This document shows, in pieces, positions 48,064-63,264 of a stretch of DNA of 64,000 nt (its first letter is position 1; each line of letters opens with the position of its first letter). The notes below the pieces were generated by a model. That model had not been told where the DNA came from. It worked only from the letters and a program-made list of their open reading frames with translations, and did no database searches. The translations under genes and the position numbers were made by a program. This DNA is from Trochalopteron elliotii. Taxonomy: Eukaryota > Chordata > Aves > Passeriformes > Leiothrichidae. The stretch covers positions 62,001 through 126,000 of the forward strand of contig JANPWX010000173.1 in the NCBI GenBank assembly GCA_024734555.1, written 5' to 3'.

Positions 48064-51000
48064 AGAATTGGATAATAACCAACTAAAAGTCTAGACATAT
48101 TATCTGAGGTAGCAGCAGAAGTTAGACAAATCTCTATCACAATGCAGACTTGGTTTTGTGGAATTTGTGCTGAGTTGCAGGAACGTATCCATCCAGTCTG
48201 GAGAAATATGAAATACTTAAGCCTAGTTTCAAAAAGCTCCACTAGGTCTTCATGGGGGACTCTAAAGATTCTGGATTCTAGCTTTGGAATCTATATTTTC
48301 TGTGGAAACTCTACTACATTTCTTTATTTTTCATTTCACTGTTCCTATGCAAGAAGTCTGGCTCTTCTAAGCAGCTGGCAAACATGGAATTTAAATAGAA
48401 AAACAGGAGGCCAATTGCAAGGAGTTAGGGTACCCGATTGCTCAAAAATTTTATTAAATAAAGAAAAATGTAAAGTTAAAAGGCATTGTACATCAACTGG
48501 ATTAAGTCTTCAAAAAGTATGTAAATGACCTGGTTTACAAGTACACTGCAGCATTTTATGGGATTGCCCAGCTGAGGTATATCTACACAGAAACACATTT
48601 AACCATCCATGCATGCACATATGCATGTAACACCTCATGCCATGTCACTTACACAGGAAGTGAAATTGTTTAAGATTACGTTACTTGAATAATTTCTGTA
48701 AGACATAGGGAAAATGTATAAAGTTCAAACTAATTGCTAACAACATGATTTTCTGCTGCTAAGTATTATTGCAAATCAATTTTAAAGGACCACATTTTAA
48801 ATTTAAAAATCCACACTTATAAAGATCATTCAACTTGTCTTCAAAGAGAGATGGCACAAGGCTCTTAAAAGTAACGTTGTAATACAGAAACATTAGTGTT
48901 TTCACTCTTACAAAGACAAAATTTGTAAGTTTACCTCTCATATTTTGTTCATCTTTCCTTAGCTTTTTGTATAAAATTCGTCTGTGCACTTCCTACCCAG
49001 CAAACTTCAAACCTGCTGCTTTCACTCATAAAAAATAATAGCTATCTCACTCTGGAAGTCAGAAGATATAAGACAAAATTTTAATACCTCTTTCAAAAAA
49101 TGGAAGATTGAGTTTATGTGTTCCTGATCATATCTGGACTACAGCATACTTAATTACACTTGATTTTTTTTAGTATCTGAAGTGCAATACATACAGTAAA
49201 AACACGAGCAATTGCTGTATAGTTAAAACTCAAGAGGAAGGAAATGTGTAATGCCAGATTCTGGTGCTGAGTAACTTTTGAGGTCTTTTTCTCTCTTCTC
49301 TTCTATAAATGAGATGTGGAGGAATTATTTGAACTATTTGAATAAACCATACACTACAAAGCATTGATGTTTAAAACCTAATGGAGTTTTTGCTGTTTGT
49401 GAATACAAAAACCTCCTTTTTAATGGTTACATACAGAAAGTAATCACAATAGGTTGAAGCCATATTTCCTTATCAGAACTAGGGAGACTGTACACTTTTA
49501 TTCACTGATCAGACAGCTGTAGAAAAATCTTTCCATTTCTCTGTCTTTGACCAGAAATGAATATTCAACTCCTATTCATCAATATTTAAGAAATTTTAAC
49601 ACATGCACATGCTTCTCTGTCAGAGAACTTACTAGAGACCTGATTTTGCATGCAAATATTCATAGAAAAGTAAAGAAAATTGCACTACACAGCAAGCCAC
49701 CAGATATTTATCTGTAACTTTACTAAGGTTCTTTTATAATAATTTCTGGGAGCCTAAAACAGCCTTCCCCTCTTAAGGGATGAGGTATAGTTCTCTCTAA
49801 AAGCAGAGCTTGAACAACTCAGTACAGAAAAGAATGATTATTCTAAGGTATTTTATGTCATTGTCTCATAGTATTTCATGATAGAGTAAAAGTACTGGAA
49901 GAAGATGGCCAAAAGATTTTAAAAGCATAAAAATCTTCTCAAAGAATCACTAATATAGTTCTAAAATAGAGAAACATTTCTGTACGTAAACATTTTTTGT
50001 GTGGTGTTCAAAGGGAACTTAGCTATTCTGCTGGGGAGAATAAAGAAAAAGTAGTAAGAAGAAAAACAATATGAAGTTAAATAGCCATGCAAAACCCCAA
50101 AAACTATTTCTTATTAGCCTAAAATGAAACTTGTTCAGATGGCTCTTTTCATATTTGTAGTCTTCTTGAAACTTTCATATATATATCTATATTTGTACTA
50201 ATGATATAAAATAGTGTCCAAAGAAAGCCTACAGTTTGCTAGACACTGTGGAAATTTCTTTAATAATTATAGTTGGCAATATTATGTTCTGTATTTGATC
50301 TTTATTTTCTATGTTTTCTTTAAGGACAATATTGTGAGTAATTGCAGCCCTTTTGAAGACTGCATATTTATAACCTAAAATAATGCTTCTCAAATTTGTC
50401 ACTTCTTAACACAGTCATGAAAGAACTCAAAGCTGATAAGTGCAAATGTAACAGTAACGTGACTCCTGCTATTTTGCCTGAACATCTACCTGCCACTAAA
50501 TCATCAAAAAGTCATATGAAGATAAATTTTGAAATAACACAAACTATTACCCAAAAGTTTGATTTCTACAGTATTTTCTTTCTTTTTTAGTTTTTTTTCT
50601 TTTTTCTCTTTAGTATTCTCAGCTTATACTTACAAAGAATTTTTATAGTGTAATTAATATTGATAGTGATTTCCAAACTAATTATATTGCTATGGTCACC
50701 TCAGTAAAATTAGATATACTACAAGTGTCAGGAATAGTAGGATACTTGTATGGCAAAATTATGTGTTTCTCTGTTTCGTTGTCTTCTATTTGAAAATGAA
50801 ACGACAATGAAAGAAAAAAAATAAAGAAAATCAAAATCCATGCCTTTGCATAACTTCTTGCTAAGATTGGTCAAACTGAACAGACAAGAAGCACCTGAAT
50901 GAATTCCACTGGAACAGAGCACATGATAACAGAAGTTGCAGTTAAATTTCTCTTTTCATACACATGATGGCAGGCTTTGGGATTTTAGCCTACATGTCTC

Positions 51001-54000
51001 TGTTGTCTATTCTGCAAATCCTTTAAAGGAGGGTCTTTCTCCCATGTAAATTTTGTTATGGGTGGGAGCCATGTCGAAAAGTAAAAGGTCACATGGGAGT
51101 CTGGGTCTCATCCTGAAAGAGTGTTTCAACTTAAATCCCATAAGTGAGAAGTGCTTTTTGGAACTAGGGACAAAGGAGAGTAAGAATGGGCAACATCATA
51201 CTCAGCCTGATGAGTGGAGAGAGGATGTTCTGGAGCCTTGCTATGTGCAGGATTATTTGAAAGATCATTTTAATTAAGTTAAATATTTACACTAGCAGCT
51301 GAGTGCTCTAATTAGGCATTACAATGCCTTTATGCAGCACACTGTGTGTGGAAATGCAGGAAAAAAGTGGTCCTATGATGAGTATTTCAAGGGCTGCATA
51401 TACCTTCATCTGCTGGTTGCCTGAAAATATTGAAAGAAGACTGAACGAGCCCAGGAGTCCACTTTATCTGAGGAATGCAGCCTTGGTGTGACAGGGCAGC
51501 TGACTTGACCACCAGAATTGACTATCAGTCAAGGGCAGCACCTTGTCTGCGTCTCCCCAAGACAATATCCTGGAGGCTTCCTGTAATTGACTAATGGTCT
51601 CTGAACTGGACTAGGAAGAGAGATGTGCAACACTATGGTGCTTTTCCTGAATAATGTTGAATTCTAAGTATTCCTAGTCATGCCACTTCAGCAAAATGCT
51701 ACTAAAGGCTCAGGATTTGTCTCATTGTTTTTTTTATAGATGACTCCTAGCCCAGTCTAAGGAAATAACATTTTAAGTTCATGTTGGAAGACTAGGAGAA
51801 AAAAATTAGCCCAAATGTTTAGCCACAACTGAGTACGAGGCATTATGTTTGCCGATTGAACCCATTTACACACAGTTATTTCTTGCTATCACTGAGTGCA
51901 GAATCTGCACATCCTTTTCAGGATATTTATGCTCTATCAGTCCACTGGGTGGATTTCTCAGGACAGAAGGATCTTATGAGAATAACTTTGTGATTTAAAA
52001 TAGCCTTTGTTGTTTTTTCATAGGACAAATGTTTTCTCCTAGTTTTACCTCAGAACTTTCAACAGAATGAATGCATTTACAGTAGTGTTCTTTTGAATAG
52101 CTACATCTTTTACAGCTATTGTAGTCAACAGAATATACTACTTGTGCTGCTTCAAGTAGCAATGTATAACCTGAAGGTCACTGCACATTGTGGCACATTT
52201 CCAATTAAAAAAGAAATACAACACACTGTTTACACCTACTAATATTCTCCTGCTGTAGCTGGCCACGCCAGTGATGGCATCTTTTTGAAGATAACTGCAT
52301 CTCACGTGAGAAATCCAAATATCTCCTTTAGTTTCCACTTGTGAATATCTCACTTTCCACTTTAACAAACAAATTCTTCCATGTCTCCAAGTATTTTTCT
52401 CTTACAGACTAGCAAAGCACCAGGTGGTCTTTTGCTAAAGTGAAGAATTCTGTCAGAGAGCACCAGAGGGACCTGAATTGTGTTTGTAAAAACAACTACT
52501 AGCTTAATCATCTGGCCACATATCAGAAAGAGATGAAACAGACAAAACACTCCAGAAAATAAGAATCTTAGAGTAGAAACAAGTGAAAAAGCCACAGATT
52601 GAAAAAAAACCCCATTCATTACTTTAGTGTGCAACTGCTAGTTTTTTTGAAAGTTGTTGGTTGAGTTATATTCTAGTACTCTCCTGTAACAAAGTCGTTG
52701 TTTGATTCAAAAAGTCAATGTCACAGGATGTTTTTAAAATGTATTCTGCATCTAGGGTAGAAATCTTTAGGATCAAAGGGAAAAAATCTAGGTTTTCATC
52801 CCCACTGGAATCTGAATGTTGTCTTTCTAAAGGAAAAAATTAGAAAAAAACACCGTAGCATATATCAAAGGAAAAGTGAAACTCATGTTTTAAGCCCAAC
52901 TGTCACCTACAATTGTAATTATGTATGCTCACCACAGACAACTTCCAGTGAACAAGAAGGGGAATTATAAAAGCCACACGGTCCCATGAGTTGCTGAGGA
53001 AGGCATATTAACACCAAGTCCCAAAAACAACTGTGGGAAAAGTAAGACTTCTGTCCTGTCATTTTAGAATTCCTAGCAGTATGAATTTCAGTGGCACCAG
53101 ATCTTTCCTTCTGCTTCTGCTACTCTTAGGAAGTTTTCTGGCTAGAAACTGTCCTTTCTGGGAACATTGAGCTGTTGGCCTCAGCATTTTCCCCAAATGT
53201 ACAGAATGAGAAGAGGTGTGTTTAAGAACTTTAGCTGCAGAGTGGGAGTGTCTTTGGAGACATTCGAACACTTTTGCTTCTTCATCTTTTCAACTGCATA
53301 AGCCAGCAGCTCTTTCTGAGGAAGTGTTTCAGAAAGAACATAGCTCTGTGTTAAACTGCGAATTCCCTACCTAAATTACCCACTTAAATTACCCACAAAC
53401 ATTAATTTTACATTTTATTATACAAGGTAACATTCACATATTTAAAGGATATAAATAACACAGTGGAAGTAAGCAATAATCACTCCCGCTTTTCCAGTAT
53501 TATGAAATTCTGCTTCCCCTGGGACTATGGAAGGAGAAATTTTAGACAATTTTTTGTTAATCTAGGCTTTACAGGCAGGCTTTTCACCTAACAGTAATTT
53601 GATTCCTGTTGGTTGTAACTTCATGAGAGTGACATTCACTTCTGTTCAAATTGATAATTTTTCTCCCATCTCATGCAATTAAAAGTGCCAGAGAAAGTTC
53701 AAACCACACTTAATTCCTTATACTGACAAAGAGTAGACATAAACTGTTAGAAACAAGATAGAGGTCAGCTGAGACTTCTATAATTTTGATGAGAAAAGTC
53801 CTACTGTATGCTTTACTATGGAAACCAAACACAGTTCATACCAACTCTAGCCTCAAGCATTTCCACTGAAATTAATGAATAAAAATTGTTTCTCATAAAC
53901 AGCACTAACATATGTTTTACTGCATGCCTGTATGAAAAAAATCAACATGAAAATAAATTCTAAACCAGGGCATATTTTCTTCAATCTCTTTTACTTTTTC

Positions 54001-57000
54001 TTTCAGTGACATTCTTCAAATGGATCCTCAGCCCTCTCTAAGTAGCATGTATGCCATGTGCTCTATGTTCACAAAATTACCTCAAACTGATTTGTCATAA
54101 ATGTCACAAACAAGTGAGTCTGTGGGTAAGTGGAGATTTGGAACCTAGAATTCGAGTAGAGTTACATTCAAGTCTATAAAACTCTTTTGCCTTATACTTT
54201 TCCTTACCCCAGAAACTCCAGACTCTGCTGTCCCTAAACAGTGATTATATAAAGTATAGATTAGTAAATTTTTAATTCTATTATCATAACTTTAGATTTT
54301 AGGTTTAAAAATTCTTGTTTATATGGAATTTAACTGATTTACATCTTTTCCTCCTCTGTTCAATATCTACGGGTCTGAAGCACTAATTTTATTTTCATTG
54401 GATTTACTGATAATTTTAATATTGATTCTAAAAGAAGCAGGTTTAGGTCCATAATCTGAGCTGAATTTAGCAATTGATTGAGGGCAACACTAACTGACTG
54501 GCTCAGCCTAATACAGAGAATAAATACTGATCTTCTGCATCACATTAATGAAAAAGACATTGTGATTAATTGAACCACAATTTAGAAAGACAGTGTTCAT
54601 AAGTCCTTGTGTGTACTTTATACAATACCCAATATTGCTATGTAAGTTGCTGAAGAGACAGGGAAAAGAACAGCAAAGTGGGTACTGATTAGAGATTGTC
54701 TAGTTCTACCATTGATGTGGTAATATTTAGAAGGAATGAGGTCTCAGGAGAGTTTTGACTTGCAGCAGAAGCAGGTCAAAACATGATGGCCAGTCACAGC
54801 TCTCAGGATTGTTAAGCAGGGGTCAGCTGCTTACCCAGCAAGTAGACAATAATTAAATTTCATTTGACCAGATCAAGTTTTTGACTGCCAAAGAGCAGGA
54901 TTTTTCCTAGCTTGATTTAAAAGAGTCATTTAAAGTTCTAGAGATAAAAAGAAAAAAAAAGTCAAATTTAAATTAAACCTTCCATTTAAAAGTACTTGGT
55001 GATTAATTGATCTCTATTGATATTGAAATAGCACTGATATACAATATTCTAGAATACAAATAACTGCATTACTGTTAAAAATTATTTGTGTGGAGGGTGC
55101 ACATAAAATTACAGAGAGCCAAACTACCAACTTTGATTTTTAAAATCCTAGGCCAGTATGTGATTTGTTAAAAAAAATTTTTAAATTATTTTGTAGAATT
55201 TCAGTATGGAATTCATAGTTAGTAGCAGTTAATAACCAATTGTCTAAACCACATAATGAAATCGACATCTAGGAATGAAAAATTTTTGGGAAGTATTTTC
55301 TGCATTCTCTTTTAATATTAATTTTCACATAGACTTGAGAAATGAGCTACAGGAAAAGAAAGGGAAAAAAACCCCAAGAAACAAGAGGAGTATAATACAA
55401 TCTTTTGTTAACCCACATACTGCAACCAGCAGATTTGATAACATTGTCTCTTGAGCTTTGACTATCAGATAACATCTGGCAAATGATGTATGTAAGTCCT
55501 GTTACACAACATCTTCTGGATTCTCAGTGTCATCTAGGGGACTGATATGTGACTAGAATAACACATTTCACACTGCCTGCTTCTGTCATGCTAGTACACA
55601 ATTTTAACAATGGATGTGTCACAAAAACCAGTTTATTTAATTCTGAATTCTCAAACAATATTTTACAATTCTCTTTTTATCATCTTATTCATGACTCAAG
55701 CAAACTTTCTTAATGGAAATTGCTGGATATTACATAGATTTTTGACATTTAAGTATTCAAATAAACTTTTTGCATCTCTAATTTGTAGTGACCTCTAAAA
55801 CAATATTTTTGAAATTTGATCAAAAGTATTTGCTTACTTATTTTCACAATTTTACCATGCATTTATTCCTTTCAATGACATTCTCAATTGTTTGATAAGT
55901 CTCATCTATATTATAAAACAAAAAATAATTGGAAGTACATTTTACAGTGTGTATTCCAAAACAATTTTTTCTCATTGAAGTTAAAACCTCCTCTACAAAC
56001 CTATTTGAGGAAACCACAATGTCAGGCATTCATCTTCCTAGTGAGTTGCAGGCTATGCTGTGGTTGTGTAAGCAATGTGCATTTGAAATAATCAAGAAGA
56101 TTTTTAAGAGAAAGAATATTATTATTAATATTATTGTTTTCTCTTTTAAAAACCTATCCTTAAGTACTGCTCTATTTTTATTTTAAAACAGACCCTTTGA
56201 CAATGAATGCTCAAACAAAAGTTGTAGTGGGAATATGGTAAAAATGTACTGGAAAATTATTTTATATTTCAAATTTTAAATCCAAGGAGTGGAACCAGTA
56301 CTCAGTGCAAATGATTGCAGAACTTGTATCATTTCATTTTACAACTTGTAAATCTGACTGACCACAAAAGCTTATCTGAATTAATTATATCCTAAGCAGA
56401 AGACGATTGAAGAAAATAATTTAATTTCAGACAATTCTGTGGTAGTTTTGTCAGGGGCAAGGATATCTAGAGGAAGAATAGCAGAGACAGACAGAAAAAT
56501 CATTAATTATGGTTTTCTAACTCCAAAAAAAACTCGACTTACTGTAACAGAATATTAAAAAAAAAAAGGAAAAACAGGGAGAGAGTAAGTTGAACCTATT
56601 CGAGGCTATAATAATTTGATACTGATCAAATGGACAAATGCTGAAGTGATATGGATCTACCACATAAGTTGTGTGAAGGTAGAAAACTAGTTTTAATTCA
56701 TTAAAAGAGTTGAAGAAACAGTAGTTTTGCTCTCAAAAAACTAACAGATATTTAATTTTTACTTAGTTCCATAGATAAAAAGGTAGAGGACAGTTTTCAA
56801 ACATACTTACTTTTAAGTAAGAACCCAAGCCTAGAGATTGCCTGGATTTGGGCACATGCTTATATGTAGGCTTCCTGAAATTCTTTGCTAAATTGAGACT
56901 AGATTTAGTGGCTTGTCAGTGCAGCATTTGAGTATAGTAAGCTTAAGCAACTGTTCTTTGGAATTATCCTTGGGCATATCAGAAAGTAATTTCAGAGATT

Positions 57001-60000
57001 TTTGATGGATTACAGTGTTAAATTATAGTAGCTGTTATTCTTACTTGGCCTGAGGGACATTATGAAATGAACAGGTTTTACAGAGAAAAAAATAAGGACA
57101 CCTAGCATTTTGATTTGTCATAATGAAAAAAAACCCATGCAAATTGAAAATATGTACACATTGAACATAAATTGAATAAAAAAAATAACTTGTTGATTAT
57201 CCCAAACAAAAGATTAGGAATATCTCTACCTAATTTGAGTTAATAGTATAGGAAAAAAACCAAAAAACCTTGTTTAATCTACTCAGCATTCACAAGTATC
57301 AAACCACACCCACAATGAGCAGGTGACTCTTGCATGAACCCAATTATATTGAACATTGAATCCTTTTAAAATAGGACTTAAAAAATTTTAACTTCTCACT
57401 ACTTCAATTTGTCATGATCATTTTTAGGACAACATGCCTTGTTGTACAGGTGTCATCAGTCAATGTTTTGAGAGGAGGTTTGTATCTCCTCAGTGCATGT
57501 ATAATATAAAAGTATATATGGTAAAAAGGAAGTCATCAGTAACTTGAGATAGGCTACAATTGTACGGAGAGAGAGAGAAAGTGAAGAAAAGGAAAAAAAA
57601 AAAAAAGAGGACTAAGTCAGGGTGTTCATAAGTTTGATTCACAGTCTTGATTTTCCAGGAGTTTTGTGTCTAGCAATAGCTATATTGTCCAGATTTAGCC
57701 TTGGAGATGATACCTACTTCTCACAGAAATCATTGTATAATCTGTTTCTCACATGAAAAAGACTTTACATGTTAGTATTTCCCTACCCCACGACAAGCAG
57801 TATGTTATTGAAGGCTGTAGGCTCCTTGATATCTTAGCACATAATAGGAGAAAAAGAGAAAATGGATCAAAGACGTAGATGCTCTAATGGGCAAGTTAAC
57901 TTTATTTACAAAATATTTAAAAAAAAATTTGTGTCAAAGTTGAATGAAGCATGATCTTATTTTTAAACCTGGCCATCAAAGAAGCTCAAGTGTAATATCA
58001 GAAATGAAGGTATTACATAGTCTGCATTACTCAACAAGACAGTAAACAAATCAAGATAGATCTCAGCCATCAATATGGCAAAAAATGTATTAGGATGACA
58101 ACAAACACCTACTAGAACTACAAATATGCAAAGAATATTCAATAACGTTCACCTCAGTACTGGTAAGCAAAAGAGATTCTCTGGATTGTCCTCTTTAAAA
58201 AAATATGAGTACTATCCTTAGAAAATAAAACAATTTGACAGACAACAGATGAGTGTACATAACAAATGGTGACAGAGGATTTACTTCCTATCTGACACAT
58301 TTCATCATTTACTAAACATTGAATATTACAAAAATATTCAGTTCCAGAAACAGAAACATGACTTAGTTCACAAAGACTTACGTTTACAAAGGTACTAATT
58401 ATTGGGCAAGAACCCTGTTTATTAGATATAGGGAACTGACCGACTTCTAAAAACAGTTTGTGTATATTTCTTTAGGGAGAATTAGCTAGAAGCACTATAC
58501 AAAAGGGAAAAAAAAATCTCTTAAGGAAAGGTAAATATCTCAAAAAAGCTCATTATTTATTGCTGTTAGAATTAAGAAATGCTTCATTAAATAAATTAGA
58601 CAATAACAAAAACAATCTATAATCACAGTTACTTGAACCTATGCAAAAAAGATGACTGAAATGATATAAACATGGGTTTTACCTAACATATACTGACAGC
58701 TAAAGACTCAAACCTGCCACAACTGAATGGCTACACTAAAAAATAGAGTGTGCCTCACCTGTTAGGCAGAAAAACTAAGACTGATCAGACAAAAGCACTG
58801 CTGATTGCTAAGATTTATTGGATATACCAGTAACACCTCACAAACCTGTAGATACAATGCATAAAGATGAAAACTGAACAGCTTAAGAAAAGTATTTGTG
58901 AAGAAAAGTAATTGCTTCAATGTCAGCTGAATCTCTCCAACTATCCACATTTCCAAGGTTCCCAAGAGAAACTATTACAGACAACAACAATTTTGTCAGG
59001 ATGAGACCACAACACAACCATCCCCCTAGGAGTGCATCCCAACATGAGCTATGAGAAAGTCTGCCAGATGAGGAAATCAGATGACCTGGAAAACCTTTGA
59101 AGAGTAATCAAAAACTCCTTATTCATTACATATGAGACAAGAAGCTTCCATTTTTCCCCTGAAGGAGTAAGTGCTATAATGTTTGAATGAGAACTACCAA
59201 GTAACACAACAACAGGTTTTGGAGGTGTTGTTCTGAATGTGGGTAGTGAAAATTCTCATTGTAAATAAGTTGCTTTTAAACACTTGTGGAAGATGACTAC
59301 CGAGGCTTTCTGTTCAGCATAAATTCCATATTATCCTCCCTGATCTGCCATTTCCAAGTGCTTCAGAAATGTTACAGAGAAATCAACAATTTATAGGGAA
59401 AACAAATGTCCAGGGCCTTTATTTTATGCATGTTTAAAGCAAAGAGTAATCACTTTATGTCAGACCTAAGGTTAAGCTAACTCAGCATAGTATTTACATA
59501 AAGTCAAAAGTTTATCCTTAGGGAAAAGAGGATAAGAAAAAGACCATATTTAAGGAAAATCCTCTGCTGCTTCTAAGATTTAGATTTAATTGTTTGGTAA
59601 AAAGTAATAATAAAATCTATCTATAGAATGACAATGGTATTGTAAAAATGCAGCTTAATCTAAAAATATTGGTTTTCTAAGACTAGTTTTTAATACACAT
59701 CTAAGATTCCTAAAGATCCCACACAGGTACTTCAAAAATACAGACTTTTTGTCAGAGAAATTAGACTCTTCTGAAAAGAATATTTATCATTGCAACATCA
59801 TAATCACCATTATTGATGTGGTCGCCTTTACCTTCACCAAATGAAGAAACATGTTTCCTGTGGAGGTGGAATAGAATTATTTGTACCTGTACTTCTGTAC
59901 ACTATCTCAGTAAACCTTCTCTAGAATTCTGTGTCCAGCTTATTATGGAATAAATACAGGGAAGGAATTTTGTAGAGAACAGGGTGTACTGGTGGCAGGG

Positions 60001-63000
60001 GAAGAAGTAATTGTCCCTAGTGAAGTTGTCATTTTTCTCTACTCCAGTGCTAGAAATGCTTAAAACTGTATCTTATATTTCTCTTGCTGTGGTTTTTACA
60101 TCAAAGTTCAACAGAGTAGGGACTTGAATGTTCAACTTCCTTTTGCTGAAAATATGATACTCCCAACACACAGAGATTTCTAAACTAGGAAGTTCTGTAT
60201 TTGCCTTTTGGGTATTGTCAAAAGAAACATACAACTATGTGATGGCAAGACATAATAACGGATCTGAGAACCCCACTGGATATGTTAGATACTCATTTGC
60301 TCCACGTAAGGAATTATTTTTCATTTGAAATTTAATATAAACTTGAGATCATGACTTTCAATGTAATGCATCATCCTACTTGAGAGAAATTCCTTCCCTT
60401 TCACAAGACCAGATGCCCTAATGCCTTGTAAACAGCATTGAAGTGCCTGACTCATGAAGTGCACTTGTATGAACACAATAAACATCCCTAACTCCAGGAA
60501 TCTGCTTATAGAAATTTGAAGTGCAGGGGGGTTATATCTCAATAAATAAAAAAGATTTACACTTTCTGGGGATTTTTGACATCACTTGGTTCTGTCTTAA
60601 AAGTTTAAATGAGGTTATAATGATTAATTTCTCATACTTCCAAACCAACTCTGATCCCAAAGAAAAAAACTCGTCTTGTTCAAAGCTGAGTGGCTCTGGC
60701 ATTGTTTGGTGGTTCTCAAAAAACTTAACTGGATTTCAAGTTGTTAAAAAGTGATTGTCAGTGCTGATACTAAATTAGAAGTAATCAGACCATGTTCAGA
60801 AGAGTAAAGAAAAAGTACAAGTAAGTGAGTCAGTTCACATGAATATTCAGCTATCACAGGTGCTTGGGAAATATTCCTTTCTTAAATACATTCCAGGCAG
60901 AACATGGACATTAGATGGCAAAATGATTTCATAATATTTTATCTAAGATGTTATGATTGCAACTGAATTCAATAAATTCACATTAAATTTTTCATGAGTT
61001 CTAAAATATGCAAATTCCCCAACAAGGAAGTATTTGGGTTGGTTTTTATTTTTTTCCCTCAAGATAGATGACGTAATTATTCTATTACTCTGACATTCAC
61101 TGAAATGGGAATGTACAAGTACTGTTACTCTGGTTATAAAGTGTTTCATGTTCCACTTCCTGGGACACAAGAGTATAAATCTTTTTTTCTTTTTCCATTA
61201 TCAGGCAGTTGAATAGAAAACATTACTGACTGACGTTTATATTAATGAGGCTAAATAAAAACACAGATGGCTTCTACTAAGTGAAGGAACTGAAAGTAAT
61301 GATGTGCTATCTTAAGCCACTGTCCTGCAAAATCAGGGACCAGGATAAACAGAAATCTGATTATTCTAGCTGAGCAAGAAAGCTCAGATAAACACAGCCT
61401 CTCTCTGCCTGAATTCTTGTCTGTACTAAAAAAAATGACTCTTTATAAAGGAGAGTTGTCGATGATTTGAGGTAGGACTTGAATTTTTCTACACAAAACA
61501 GTGATTCAACACCACTTAGGAAGACAGTCTTGAGACAAAACTTCTTAGGAAAAATGAGTGCAATAGATTGAGTCAAAGGACCCAGAGCTATGAAATGAAA
61601 TTTCAGGTGTAGGCCTTTCAATGGCCCAAAGAATGACAAAACAAGAGAAAGGATGAATTATCCTTTGACTTGTGTTATGGGTTTTTCCCTAGCCAATCAA
61701 AATTGTATTCAAAATGAATCAGAGGAACCTGAAAATATTGTAGCCTTATATGTATTTCTCTCATACATCAGATTTCCTTAAAAAGAAAAAACTCAAAAAA
61801 AATGTTTGTATACATTTATGAAAGTTCAATAGGTTCAGAAAGTTCCGTTTTGAAATGAACTCATTTAATCAGAATTTTAAAATAAAAAATAAAATTAAAT
61901 TAGTTTATAAAAAGTAAAGAAGTTTTCATTTATTTATAAACTCTCATATATGCAAAATGGTTGAAAATTTGCATCAAAATACATCTGGTTATTTACTGAT
62001 ATTAGCTGTAATAATGCAAAAGATGAATACTTTTTCCCTTAGCTCAGAGATTTGACATTGAAAATAGTCTATTATACTATAAATACAACTTCATTCATCC
62101 ATGTGTTGCTAACACTATAATTTAGAAATGACAAAAATGAAAGCCTAAATTATCTTCTTAATAAGGAACTTTCTTTGCAAAACTTTCAGTAGTTTTACCA
62201 GTTTCTGGGTGTGTTCATGTTGGTTGTATGTGTAGCTCTGATTTTGTTGTTAAAGTCTTTTCTTCTGCAAAATCTCACCTTTTAGAGTACTGAAAAGACC
62301 TCTGAAAAAATGGCTTATTTAAAAGGAAAGAATGTATGGCAAAAGAGTTACATTTGTTTCTGAAACCTCAGTCCCTACTGGACTTTTGCCTTGGTGGATG
62401 GGTTTCCAACCATTTCAATACTAAGGAGTCAAAGAAATTATTGAACAGAAAAGTTGTAGTAATTGCAAATTATTAGTTTATCCCTTAGGATTTTCCTATG
62501 TAATTGCTTTTTATAGGACTTAGTCCAAACTAGATTTAAAATGCCTTAGGTGCAGGACTCTTTCCATTTTCACAGACTAATAGATATTCATTGCAGCATT
62601 TTTCATGATACCCTAATTGATCCTTTTTTGAAAACTTCATCCAGTTAGCTGTTTTTATACACCCTGAAGACATAGTAAATAATTTCTTTCCCTGTTTCTC
62701 CAGGTATCATTCAAATAACAATAAGTGGTTGCAACTTCAATTTATGTCAAAGTTACTTTTTATTTTTTAAATCTTGGCACACACCCACACATTAAACATC
62801 ACATCTCTTTATCCTCCATTAAGATATCAAATGCAAAAGAGGCAGATGAGAGACACGTCATGGGTAGGTGGGTACCCTCAAAGATTGCTGATACTCAAGA
62901 AATAGCTGTGTTGAACTTGTCTCTGAATGAAGAAAGCCTCCTCTGCAGGCTGCAGTTAGGAAGAGTGTCCTGCTTTCAACAAGTGAGGTGAGTGGCAACA

Positions 63001-63205
63001 AAAACTGCATCTCCCCTGAGCATTCAGGTTCTTGGGACAGCAATCCTTTCCAAATGAGTCTTTGCTTTAGATCATTGTCTTCAAGTTCTTTAAAGAGAGG
63101 TTAGCTGAAGATTTGCTTCTGATGTCTCCACTGTTCATAATTTAATTTTTTAAGTTGTCACTACCTAAGCTGGTTCTAGGTGGTTTAGATGATGATTTCT
63201 GTGTT

Positions 63206-63264
63206 GGAGTCCTCTCTATGCTACTCTGTTATACTCTGGAGTCCTCTCTGTGTTACTCTCTTCT
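63206..63264. repeat. 32-bp tandem duplication, about two copies
   Basis: GGAGTCCTCTCTATGCTACTCT at 63206 recurs as GGAGTCCTCTCTGTGTTACTCT at 63238, a period of 32 bp with two differences in the shared part. Confidence 0.75.

Noticed and set aside
48142..48528. Plus-strand frame of 128 codons after the CR1 fragment
   Set aside because: Composition shifts along its length, there is no domain, and it begins in non-element intron. Judged chance.
51053..51277. Plus-strand frame of 74 codons, fairly protein-like
   Set aside because: No recognisable family, start or splice context. Too short to separate from chance within a large intron.
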